A stretch of DNA of 64,000 nucleotides from Phytopythium helicoides. Taxonomy: Eukaryota; Oomycota; Peronosporomycetes; Pythiales; Pythiaceae. Shown here in pieces: positions 55,601 through 64,000 of this stretch. Within the stretch, counting starts at the first letter, position 1. Every line of letters begins with the position of its first letter. A model generated the notes under the pieces. It was given only the letters and a program-made list of their open reading frames with translations, was not told the origin of the DNA and made no database searches. The DNA lies in the NCBI GenBank assembly GCA_024867545.1, contig JANFNE010000003.1, forward strand, positions 434,001 through 498,000. The letters are read 5' to 3'. The translations under genes were made by a program, and so were the position numbers.

Positions 55601-58390
55601 AAGCCCGCTGCTATCACGATCGATATCCTTGAACAGCTCTCGAACAAAGTACTCAAGCTCACTCTCGAGGAGGGTATCTCCGACCTTCACACGGCGTAGC
55701 AGCAGAAGTAGCTCACTCAGCTCAATGTTGCCGTTGCCATCCTCGTCAATCTCATCGAAGAGTTGGTGAAGGCGAGTAAGAACGGCGTCAACCTCGGCTT
55801 GCCGGCGCATTTCATCCTGCTTGGCTTGACTCTCTGCCTTGAGACGAGCGTGTTCAGGCGTCGTGGTTTGAATGCTGCCCGCCGCTTGACCACACGACGC
55901 CAGCAATGACAAGCTCAGGTCGGATCCAGACACGACCAAATCAGGCACATGCATTTGCAAGGTCTGGTGGCACTTGGTCCGCTCCTTTGCGTCTTGCTCA
56001 AGGGTGAATCGGAGCAGCATAGTCGTTGGCGACATGATGTGCTCGGCGTCATCAACGCCTTCAACATAGCGAGCCGCGATGCCAAAATTCGTCACATTCA
56101 TCTCAACCATCTCCTTGACGCGAGAGCTTCTGACACTGATTTGCAGCGACGCAGGAATGTCGACTTGGCAATTGACGACATAGTCGCGACTAACGGTAGA
56201 CACATTGATGTCCGTGTACAGCGACTTCGAAAACGCCTGAGACGGAAGAAGCACCATGTGGCAGTCATCCATCCTCATGTCGACACTCAGCAGCATACCG
56301 CCGAGCATACTGAAAGGAGCCATAGAAACTTCGTGGGCGGCCTCATTGGCTTCATGCTGTGCCGCAACAGCACTCGCAGACGATGACTCGGGCTCGGCAA
56401 CCGCAATCGGCGGTGGGCGGGCCTCCGCAAATACCTGGCTGGTGCCCGTGCTCAAGCGATCCAAGTAAAGCAAGAAGTACTCAAGAGCCTCAGCTGCAAT
56501 GATAAGGCGTGCGTTGTTCAGGTCAAGCTGGATGCTTTGTTCACCAGTCTGAAATTGAGAGAGGTGAAGAGTCAGCATTTGCGGTGGTGTCAGCGCATCT
56601 GATTTGCGGGAAATCTTCGTGAAGTCGGCATACAGAATCTTTGAGGCTGGTGCGACCGTAGGTCCAACAAGCGGTGACGCAACATTTACCACGAGCATGC
56701 TCTGGTTGAGAACCAAGTCAATATCCAGAGTTTTCTTGGACTCCCCATCCGGAACAGCATACGAATGGAGGTTGACGCCAAAGCCAATCGCCACCATTTC
56801 CGCAATCTGCCGGTTATTCTCCACAAACCCGATACTGAAGTTGTCCCAGCGCAAGCCAATTTCCATAACCTTGAACATGATGTTCTCTGGTCGCGACGCA
56901 AATTCTTGTGCCACAGCATTCAGCTCCGCGATAGAGAACTCATCTTGACCTTCTCGGAAATACTTTGCGAGACCCGTTGCACGCGTTCGAAGCTTGACAA
57001 TCTTTTCGAGCGTCATCTTCGACTCCAACTCACTGAGCTTTGCAGTATCGGCAGTGCTCAACTTGGGTTTCTCGAAATGGTCCACATAAAATGAAACATC
57101 TTCGTCGCTCAGGCGAATACGGGCAGTGTCATCCGCCTCTGCCATACGTAGCGTCTTCACAAGGACCTGATGGTCCATGTACGGAACGTACAGATCTCGA
57201 AGCACTTCCACCAGCATCTCGCGAGCTACTGTCATGCGGTTGAGCTCAAGCGAAACAAGCTGCACACGAGCAATGCGGTTGTCGAGCGGGATCAGCGCAA
57301 TGTTCTCGACAATTCCAAGCAAACGTGGCATCGGCGGAACCTCCAGCTTCAGCTCAAAACCTGGGAACTGCAACAAGCTCACATCATCCGGCGGCGATGA
57401 AGACGGCTTCAGCTCATCTTTTTTCTCATCAGCAATTGAGCCCGTCTTGCTGCCAGAGATTTTCATCCCCTTGATGAACATCGTATGCTCAACGCGAATG
57501 TCGCTAGACGTCAACACCAACTCCAACGCCTCCTCCAGCGACTCGTGCTTCACATCCGTGACCAGGTCGAACGAGTTCACTCCAAAAGTGACACGAGTCG
57601 GCTTCTCCGCCACCTCCGACTTCTCACAGCTACTCACATTCACCTTGAAGTCGTCCACGTGCACATCAATCTGCGCCGCTACCAGCTGCACGACACGGTC
57701 CTTGAACGAGAACGCAGGAGGTGTCGATGACGCGCGCAGCCGCTCTTCCTGCTGCTTTTGCGTCTCGCGCTTCAGCTTCTCAGCCACCAGCTTCCCGACC
57801 AGTCCACCAGCCTCCCCCAACTTCATCGCCACAGCGTCTTTGACGTCCAACAGATCGGCGGCGTTTACATCAACCATTACACCGTCCACCGTGAGCTCAC
57901 TGATGTTGACGATGATCTTCCACGTCGTCGCCATGTGGATCGTCATGCGCTTGATGCTGACAGCCGTGAGCTCGAGCGGCGCCAGTCCCTGCTTGGCGAA
58001 CGCCAGCGTCTTGAGGAACTCCTGCTGCACCTTGACGGCGAACAGGTCGATGGTGACGCCTCTGAGCGAGGCGAGCGGCGCAGCGCCTGGCGCCTGTCGG
58101 TGCGCTCGCGCCGGGAAGGATCCGAAGAGGAACTCGATGGAGAGGCATGGCTGCAGGTATGCGGCCGCGACCTTGTGGACGATGGCCGAGAGCAGCGGGA
58201 AGACGGTGAGGCGCGCGAGCGACGGCACGACGCAGAGCGACAGCGGCACCAGCACCGACACGAGCGCGACGGCGAGCACGCCGAGCATGCCTGGCGCGCG
58301 GGGCAGCACGTTGGCCCACAGCTTGCCGGCGGGAGGAAGGAAGCGGGCGCCTGTCGCGGTCTCGTGTGGCGATCTTTGCGCTTTTCGCAC
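49700..58390 (-). CDS. VPS13: VPS13-family bridge-like lipid-transfer protein with EF-hands
   Basis: About 2,880 residues, read right to left. It opens with a hydrophobic segment (LGVLAVALVSVLVPLSLCVV) and a chorein-like N-terminal region (about 58000-57000). A canonical EF-hand pair lies near 55760-55560 (loops DEDGNGNIELSE and DRDSSGLIEFDE, all calcium ligands present). Then come the SHR-BD/VAB adaptor-binding region (about 54250-53100), the DH-like/ATG_C segment (opening YRLVGSVDIIGNPIGL, about 51345) and two C2-like domains (about 50800-49750). VPS13 proteins bridge membranes and move phospholipids in bulk. The frame shifts by one base at about 54955, 53600, 53195, 51885, 51525, 51355, 50862, 49935 and 49825, with no plausible introns, yet segments of 1149, 477 and 447 residues are stop-free. 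Either indels in the assembly or a very young pseudogene. The start may instead be the ATG near 58288. Confidence 0.8.
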
Positions 58391-58946
58391 ACTGAGCAGG
58401 GAAGGCCGGCGGGGAAGCGGGGAAGGTCGTGCGAAGGTCGCGCCAAGGTCACTTCAACTCTACCCGAGGATACCCCCGTGTTTAATGTCGGCTTTGCTGG
58501 TCAAAGAAGGGCTGGAACTTGATTTAATAAAGAACTCCCAACTAGTCGTTGTTTGGTGAGGTCGGTAAAACGGGGTGGGGAGGTTGAGGCGACCCGGCTA
58601 TTGCCGGCTCATTTATCAGATCTGACAGGGGCGCCTGATTTATCGAAGCCAGCCAAGCAGCTTGGAAAATGATGATGGACGCCACGCTGCCCGCCGCCCG
58701 CCCGCTTACAACAGCAAATCGCAGCCAATTGCGGCGACACCTTTGCGAGCAGGCAGCGCTGCCACGCGAACGCCGTCCATCGCCACCTGTTCGTGGGCTT
58801 GTGGACGCCGTGACGCGGCAGTTGCACCATGGATACTCTTTTTCGTCCGACCCCTTGCTCCATTTTCATCCAATCAAACCCCTCCAAATCCCCTTTTCTC
58901 CCAATCACCGCTCTCCACTCATGACGTCACCTCGCCACCACCCCTC
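58391..58946. promoter_or_regulatory. Divergent spacer with a CRE palindrome
   Basis: About 555 bp between the head-to-head VPS13 and NUDIX genes. A perfect TGACGTCA (bZIP/CRE palindrome) lies at 58922-58929, 18 bp before the NUDIX start, with CCAATCA at about 58901. Palindromic CRE sites bind bZIP factors in other eukaryotes; use here is inferred. Confidence 0.45.
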
Positions 58947-59532
58947 ATGGCGACCATGGCGGCGCTGCCCCGCAAGCTGCTGACGCTCGCGTTCCTCGTG
59001 CGCGAGCGCGCGGGCGGGCCCGGCCTTATAGGCGCGTCGCGCGAGGTGCTGCTGGGCGAGAAGAAGCGCGGCTTCGGGCTGGGCAAGTGGAACGGCTTCG
59101 GCGGCAAAGTGGAGGCGTCGGACGCGAGCGTCGCGGCCGCGGCGGCGCGCGAGGTGCACGAGGAGGCCAACGTGGCGGTGCGCGAGCGCGACCTGGAGCC
59201 GCGCGGGGTGCTCACGTTCACGTTCGAGGGCGGGAAGGAGCTGCTGGTGCGTTTGAGGCTTGGAGCGCGCGAAGATCGGCGGCTGACGCTGACGCTGGCG
59301 CTCGCAGGAGGTGCACGTGTTCCTCACGACCAAGTTCGAGGGCGAGCCGTCCGAGAGCGACGAGATGCGCCCGCAGTGGTTCGCGCTGGACGCCGTGCCA
59401 TTCGACCAGATGTGGGCCGACGACCATATCTGGCTGCCCCACGTGCTCGTCCACGGCAAGTCGGTGCGCGGACACTTCCACTTCGCGGCCGACGAGCTCA
59501 CCATCCTGGAGCAGACCCTCGACGTCGAGTAG
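58947..59532 (+). CDS. NUDT1: NUDIX hydrolase, MTH1/NUDT1 type
   Basis: Two exons (58947-59246, 59308-59532) with a 61-bp intron; 174 residues. Strong MTH1 text: GLGKWNGFGGKVE, the Nudix helix REVHEEANV with catalytic Glu pair, VHVFLTTKFEG, ESDEMRPQWF and DQMWADDHIWLP. MTH1 hydrolyses oxidised purine nucleotides such as 8-oxo-dGTP to keep them out of DNA. The Nudix box is one residue longer than in human MTH1 between KVE and REV, and its usual final Gly is Asn; the same is true of the second copy, so this is a lineage trait, not damage. A second ATG at 58956 is possible. Confidence 0.93.
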
Positions 59533-59680
59533 ATGGCCGCACGCGCGATAGACACAGCCGAGCGTCGAGTCGGCTAGACTGCATTCAATCACATGTATCC
59601 AAAGCCGAGGGCGAGCTTCGCTGATTTTCAATTTCAGTGGCAGAGACCAGTCTCGAGAATCCCGCCGTCTGCACACCTCG

Positions 59681-60763
59681 ATGCAGCCCCAAGGCCCCAG
59701 CAAGCTAGGGATGGTCCTGGTCGCGCTGGCGTCGGTGCTGGTGCCGCTGTCGCTCTGCGTCGTGCCGTCGCTCGCGCGCCTCACCGTCTTTCCGCTGCTC
59801 TCGGCCATCGTCCACAAGGTCGCGGCCGCATACCTGCAGCCATGCCTCTCCATCGAGTTCCTCTTCGGGTCCTTCCCGGCGCGAGCGCACCGACAGGCGC
59901 CAGGCGCTGCGCCGCTCGCGTCGCTCAGAGGCGTCACCATCGACCTGTTCGCCGTCAAGGTGCAGCAGGAGTTCCTCAAGACGCTGGCGTTCGCCAAGCA
60001 GGGACTGGCGCCGCTCGAGCTCACGGCTGTCAACATCAAGCGCATGACGATCCACATGGCGACGACGTGGAAGATCATCGTCAACATCAGTGAGCTCACG
60101 GTGGACGGTATTATGGTCGACACGAATGCGGCAGAGCTGCGTAACATTGAGGACGCTGTAGCGATGAAGTTGGGGGAGGCTGGTGGACTGGTGGGGAAGC
60201 TGGTGGCTGAGAAGCTGAAGCGCGAGACACAGAAGCAGCAGGACGAGCGGCTGCACGCGTCGTCGACATCTCTCGCGCTCTCATCGACACCCCCAGCGTT
60301 CTCATTCAAGGACCGTGTCGTGCAGCTGGTGGCGGCGCAGATCGATGTGCACGTGGACGACTTCAAGGTGAATGTGAGTAGCTGCGAGAACTCGGAGGTG
60401 ACGGAGAAGCCGACTCGAGTCACTTTTGGAGTGGACTCGTTCGACCTGATCACGGATGTGAAGCACGAGTCGCTGGAGGAGGCGTTGGAGTTGGTGTTGA
60501 CGTCGAGCGACATTCGGGTTGAGTACTCAATGTTCATCAAGGGGATGACTCTCTCTTCGCCATTACGTAGGGGCGATGAGAGCCTGATGCACTTCGAGGG
60601 CTTTGAGCTGAAGCTGGAGGTTCCGCCGATGCCGCGTTTGCTGGGGATTGTCGAGAACATTGCGCCGATCCCTGCAGAGAACAGATATTTTCGCGTGGAG
60701 CACACTGGAGGAAGAAAAGCGCGTGGGGCTACCAAAGTGATCCGCGTAAAAGCAACGCGTTAG
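59681..60763 (+). CDS. Truncated copy of the VPS13 N-terminal region
   Basis: One stop-free frame of 360 residues, about 90 percent alike to the first 330 residues of the minus-strand VPS13 gene, from the hydrophobic segment to GIVENIAPIPAEN. Homology stops there, and about 25 unrelated residues lead to a stop two bases before that of the facing NUDIX copy. It has small in-frame indels relative to its source, such as an added LALS and loss of a 20-residue Lys/Glu-rich piece, so the frame has been kept during divergence. EF-hands, adaptor region and C2 domains are missing. It could be a short membrane-anchored protein in its own right or a duplicate that has not yet decayed. Confidence 0.7.
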   Translation: MQPQGPSKLGMVLVALASVLVPLSLCVVPSLARLTVFPLLSAIVHKVAAAYLQPCLSIEFLFGSFPARAHRQAPGAAPLASLRGVTIDLFAVKVQQEFLKTLAFAKQGLAPLELTAVNIKRMTIHMATTWKIIVNISELTVDGIMVDTNAAELRNIEDAVAMKLGEAGGLVGKLVAEKLKRETQKQQDERLHASSTSLALSSTPPAFSFKDRVVQLVAAQIDVHVDDFKVNVSSCENSEVTEKPTRVTFGVDSFDLITDVKHESLEEALELVLTSSDIRVEYSMFIKGMTLSSPLRRGDESLMHFEGFELKLEVPPMPRLLGIVENIAPIPAENRYFRVEHTGGRKARGATKVIRVKATR

Positions 60764-60764
60764 C

Positions 60765-61345
60765 CTACTCGATGTCGAACGTGTGCTCCAGATAGTGAGC
60801 TCGTCGGCTGCCAAGTGATAGTGGCCGCGGACCGACTTGCCGTGGAAGAGCACCTGCTCCAGCCACAATCGATCTTCATCTGCCCACAAGTTGTCGTAGG
60901 GGATGGCGTCCTGCGAGAACCAGCGAGGCAGCATCTCGTCGCTTTCGGATGGCTCGCCTTGGAACTTGGACGTCAAGAACACGTGAACCTCCTGCCGGTT
61001 CCATTCATTAGCCATGTTGCTCCATTCTAAACCTCCTCAACTCAAAAAAGCATACCCGTGTCTCCTTGCCACCCTCACTTGCCCAGGTGATCACCCCGCG
61101 TGACTCTAGGTCGCGTTCGTGCACTTTCACGTTGGCTTCTTCTTGCAACTCGCGGGCTGCAGCGGCCGCAATGCTCACGTCCGAGCTCTCAACTTTCCGC
61201 CGAAGCCGTTCCACTTCCCGACCCCGATGCCTCGTATCTTCTTGCCCAGCAGCACTTCGTGCATGCCTCCTCCAAAGCCGTGGGCAGCCGTGCGCTCGCG
61301 AACAACATACGCCAAGGTCAGCAGCTTCCGGGGCACCACCATCAT
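60765..61345 (-). pseudogene. Second MTH1-type NUDIX gene, frame broken twice
   Basis: Two exons (61056-61345, 60765-60991) with a 64-bp intron at the same place as in the copy at 58947-59532. The frame is lost by one missing base inside the Nudix box (about 61205, after GKWNGFGGK) and again near the C-terminus (about 60785, before the final acidic end). Both are explained by a run shortened by one. Conserved text is otherwise intact (REL.EEANV, VHVFLTSKF, ESDEMLPRWF). It is therefore a recent pseudogene or an intact gene with two assembly indels. Its stop lies one base past the stop of the VPS13 partial copy, tail-to-tail. Confidence 0.7.
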
Positions 61346-61544
61346 CGGCTGAACCAGCCAGAAAGCGGATGAAAGGGATCAGAATGAAGCTCACTGAATG
61401 CGAGTGTGATGGGTCTCACAATTCCGCTTGCCAACCAACCACTCGAGCAGCGACGGACCCTGTATTGCATTGAAGACTCAAGCATGCAACCATGCTGTCA
61501 TTCTGGGTTCTTTGCGTCCCTACACACAACTCTCTTTCTCCTTT

Positions 61545-61575
61545 CTCCATCTCATCTCTCTCTCTCTCTCTCCGC
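61545..61575. repeat. CT microsatellite
   Basis: A CTCTCTCTCTCTCTC run at about 61553-61573 within the spacer that holds the GH81 3' flank. No gene is seen between 61346 and 61609. Confidence 0.6.
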
Positions 61576-61609
61576 TCCAAAAACTGCTTCAAAACTTGAG
61601 ACCCCTGCT

Positions 61610-64000
61610 TCAGTTCCCTGACGATGTGATCGCCCATTGCGAAACGTCAATTCCAGACGCAGCCGCATTCGTCGCGATCCAGTACAGTGAGTTTGTGAGC
61701 GAGCTCCCGTCGTCGAAGAACGTGAGCTTCCGCACTTCGTCCCACGCGCGCGCAGGGTCGATGATGGCAAGATCCAGATCAGCATATCCGAGCCAGCGGT
61801 CCTCGATCGGATCCGACACACGGTCCAGTGCCTGCTGCTGAAGCACAGGGTACTCATCGCGCACGTAGCTTGGTGTGATAAACACCGGCGTGATTGGCGT
61901 AAACGGGATCATGTTGATCAGGTGCATGTGCTCAGGCTGCGGGCCGAACCACGTCGTGTACGACACCTTGGTCGCAGCCACCTGGCCAGTCATCTTGTTG
62001 GCGGCGAACACTGGCTCGTAGATGGTCGAGTCGATCGGCATCTGCCAATACGTCCGAGCAGCACGCGACTCCAACGTCAGCAGCAGACGGCCGATATGCT
62101 CAATCGGCTTGACTCCAAACGCACGGCCAGCCAGAAACACGCCGTAGTAGGCGTTCACAGCCTCGCTCACACTCTCTTGGGACTTGCCACCTTCGAGAGT
62201 GTACACACCACTAGCGAAAGAGTGGCCATCGAACCACGAAAAGTGGCGAGCTAGCGGGAAAAAGCGGCTGCAGCAGAACATGACGTCAGACTACCAGTAA
62301 ATGCATGGCAGGCAAAAGGAAAATGTCGTAAACGTACTCGTCGTGGACCGGACTGGCGATGTCACGAGCAATCGACATGACAGCAGCTCGGTGCGTCTCG
62401 GCAAACTCGGGACGGAACTTGGCGACGACAGCCACTGCGTACAGGAAGTAGCCATAGTGGAAATGCTGCACCACCATCAAAACACTTGCGTCAAACATTC
62501 TGATTCCCCCATGGATTTTGGAATCAGTCGGCTTGAACTTACATGATCGTTGTACCAGCCATTGCCGAAATCCGTCATCCAGAAGACACCCTTGAGACCG
62601 TTCAGCGAGCACAGACCACCCCAGCTACGCTCGTACACAAAGTGGTCGCCGTTGGCACCGACCAGCCATGGAGTCACCCACTCCTCAACCTGGTCGATCA
62701 ACGTTTCACGGGCGGTAGTGTTGCCCAACTTGTCGGCAATCAGCGCGAGACGAATCTGGCGAGCAATTTCCTTGCCAAAGTAGTACGGATCCTGCGCCTC
62801 GGGGGTGTAGTTTGAGTCCAAAATGAGCGCAGCGGCGATCTCTCCCTTGAGGCGGTCAGGCACGGGAGCCATCGACGAGTCATCCGCCGCATCGAACGTC
62901 GTGGTGGGCAGCTGCTCCGTCAAGCGCCAGCACGAACCACGCACCGCTGTCATGTACGACTTCAACGTTCGGTATCCAAGTGTTGAAAGCACCTCGAAAG
63001 AATCGTCGGTCGCAAAAGTTGCCACATGATGCGGGTTGGCCAGCATCAGCAATGCTGGACTGACGTTGCTGCTAACTGGGCGGAACTTCGACGTCGTCCA
63101 GCAGAATGTCACATCACCTCGAGCCTGGCTGTCATCAGCATCATCCACGGAGAACTCGAGCGTAGATGAAACCGGGTAGACGTGTGCAGATTCGTCCAGG
63201 AGACGGATTGTCTCCTCTGCCTTGTCGCCGTTCGGCACCACAGCAAGACGCGCCGCACCTGAGTAAAAATTCGAGTCCACAAGGCGAATATTGGTAGGCG
63301 TCGTCAGCTCTCCGCGGAAGTTGTACGGACGGTAGTCCTTCTCATTCGCAAACTGCAGACGCAACGTCCGCGGCTCGCCAAAGTAAAGCAGCCACTTCTG
63401 ACGCGCTAGCCCAGCAGGAACCGAATCATCTGCTGACCTGGTGCTGTTTTCGCTGTGAGCACCGTACACAAGCACGTCGAGCTCAAAGCGTTGCGACGTC
63501 CACTGCTGCAGCTCGGCAGCGGGAGCCGCAGGGTCTTTGTCCACCACTTGGTCGCCATTCACGCTCAGCACGGTCGCGTTGAATTCGAGCACCGGGATGA
63601 TGCGCTGGTACTCGACCGTCACGTACGGCGCTCCTCGCACGAGCAGCGCCTTCATCCACTGGTCGGGGTCGCTGCTGAAGTGGTACTTCACGGTCACCGA
63701 CAGCGAGTCAAAGGCTTCAACATCTCGCACCGTGCTGTTTCCATCTCCGAGCAGCGCCGTGGAGTGGTTGGCCTGGTCCACGGCCTGGCTGTATCCCGCA
63801 AAGCTGGCGTCCACGTTGAAGTACTCGGTCACGTCGTCCTTGGTGGCCACTCTCCGCGAGTCGCCGTACGAGATCTCGAGCCTCTTGGGCATGCTGCGCA
63901 CCGTGTACGGGCTGAGCGTGACCTGCCCCGCCCCAACGTTGAGTCCATGCCCGTCGCCCACGAGCAGGTTGGTCCAGAACGCGTTCGTGGGGATCGCGCG
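61610..64000 (-). CDS. GH81 endo-beta-1,3-glucanase, 5' end outside window
   Basis: Partial gene; its start lies beyond the right edge. Exons visible: 62543 to the edge, 62334-62465, and 61610-about 62267. The first join is in phase and rebuilds the GH81 active site text GNGWYNDH-HFHYGYF (catalytic Asp). The third exon carries WFDGHSFASG and ESVSEAVNAYYG with the catalytic Glu. The second join is off by one base; one T fewer in the TTTTT run at about 62260 would mend it. The family hydrolyses beta-1,3-glucan by inversion; in oomycetes it remodels the cell's own wall and may attack fungal walls. No signal peptide can be seen as the N-terminus is absent. Catalytic residues present, so an active enzyme is expected. 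Confidence 0.88.

Noticed and set aside
57177..58559. Plus-strand frame of 460 codons opposite VPS13, and its mirror at 59218-60735 on minus
   Set aside because: Both are the same Thr/Ser/Cys-rich shadow of the VPS13 N-terminal coding sequence, present in both because that sequence is duplicated.
61540..61580. CT run as a functional element
   Set aside because: Simple microsatellite; no associated motif.

Overview
The window looks like nuclear DNA of an oomycete, probably a Peronosporales or Pythiales type; the species cannot be named from sequence alone. The signs are compact genes on both strands, most introns 50-80 bp long with GT...AG ends, and a gene set typical of oomycetes: two GPI-type GH72 (GAS1) wall glucanosyltransferases, a GH81 endo-beta-1,3-glucanase, a secreted cutinase, and members of large orphan families. 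Nothing bacterial or organellar, and no tRNA, rRNA or CRISPR array, was recognised.

Layout. 1-10.4 kb: an orphan repeat protein, a chromo-barrel protein, a palmitoyl-protein thioesterase and an isolated cutinase set in about 4.4 kb of gene-free DNA. 10.4-27.7 kb: dense housekeeping genes for RNA and chromatin, namely a two-MA3 (PDCD4/MRF-like) protein, a long RRM/RanBP2-finger protein, Integrator subunit 5 (INTS5), a very large SET2-RRM-cyclin-pseudo-CDK fusion, a tRNA dihydrouridine synthase and a small RWD-like protein. 28.3-36.7 kb: a 2-oxoglutarate oxygenase, ATG13, a CYB5R4-type cytochrome b5 reductase (with a decayed inverted copy of its 3' end beyond ATG13), and a BMT5-type rRNA methyltransferase fused to zinc fingers. 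37.6-49.4 kb: tandem GAS1 genes, a tail-to-tail pair of orphan multi-pass membrane proteins (one broken), and a second orphan repeat protein. 49.7-64 kb: a huge VPS13-type lipid-transfer protein with an N-terminal hydrophobic anchor and two EF-hands, MTH1-type NUDIX genes and a partial VPS13 copy arranged as an inverted duplication, then a GH81 glucanase running off the right edge.

The most unusual object is the gene at 20373-25148. Six exons join in phase (4440 nt, 1479 aa) to give AWS-SET-postSET (SET2-type histone H3K36 methyltransferase), then an RRM, then a cyclin-K/T-like box, then a CDK-like domain that has lost the catalytic Lys, the HRD Asp and the DFG motif. In other eukaryotes SET2, cyclin K and CDK12 are separate proteins that meet on the RNA polymerase II CTD; here they are one polypeptide, next to INTS5, another Pol II factor.

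A technical caution applies to the whole window. At least 17 coding joins need a one-base correction rather than an intron. Many lie at short homopolymers, and the reading frame on either side is otherwise clean, so assembly indels are as likely as true gene damage. Genes called broken here should be read with that in mind. Splice sites were chosen by eye from frame, GT/AG ends and family alignment from memory.
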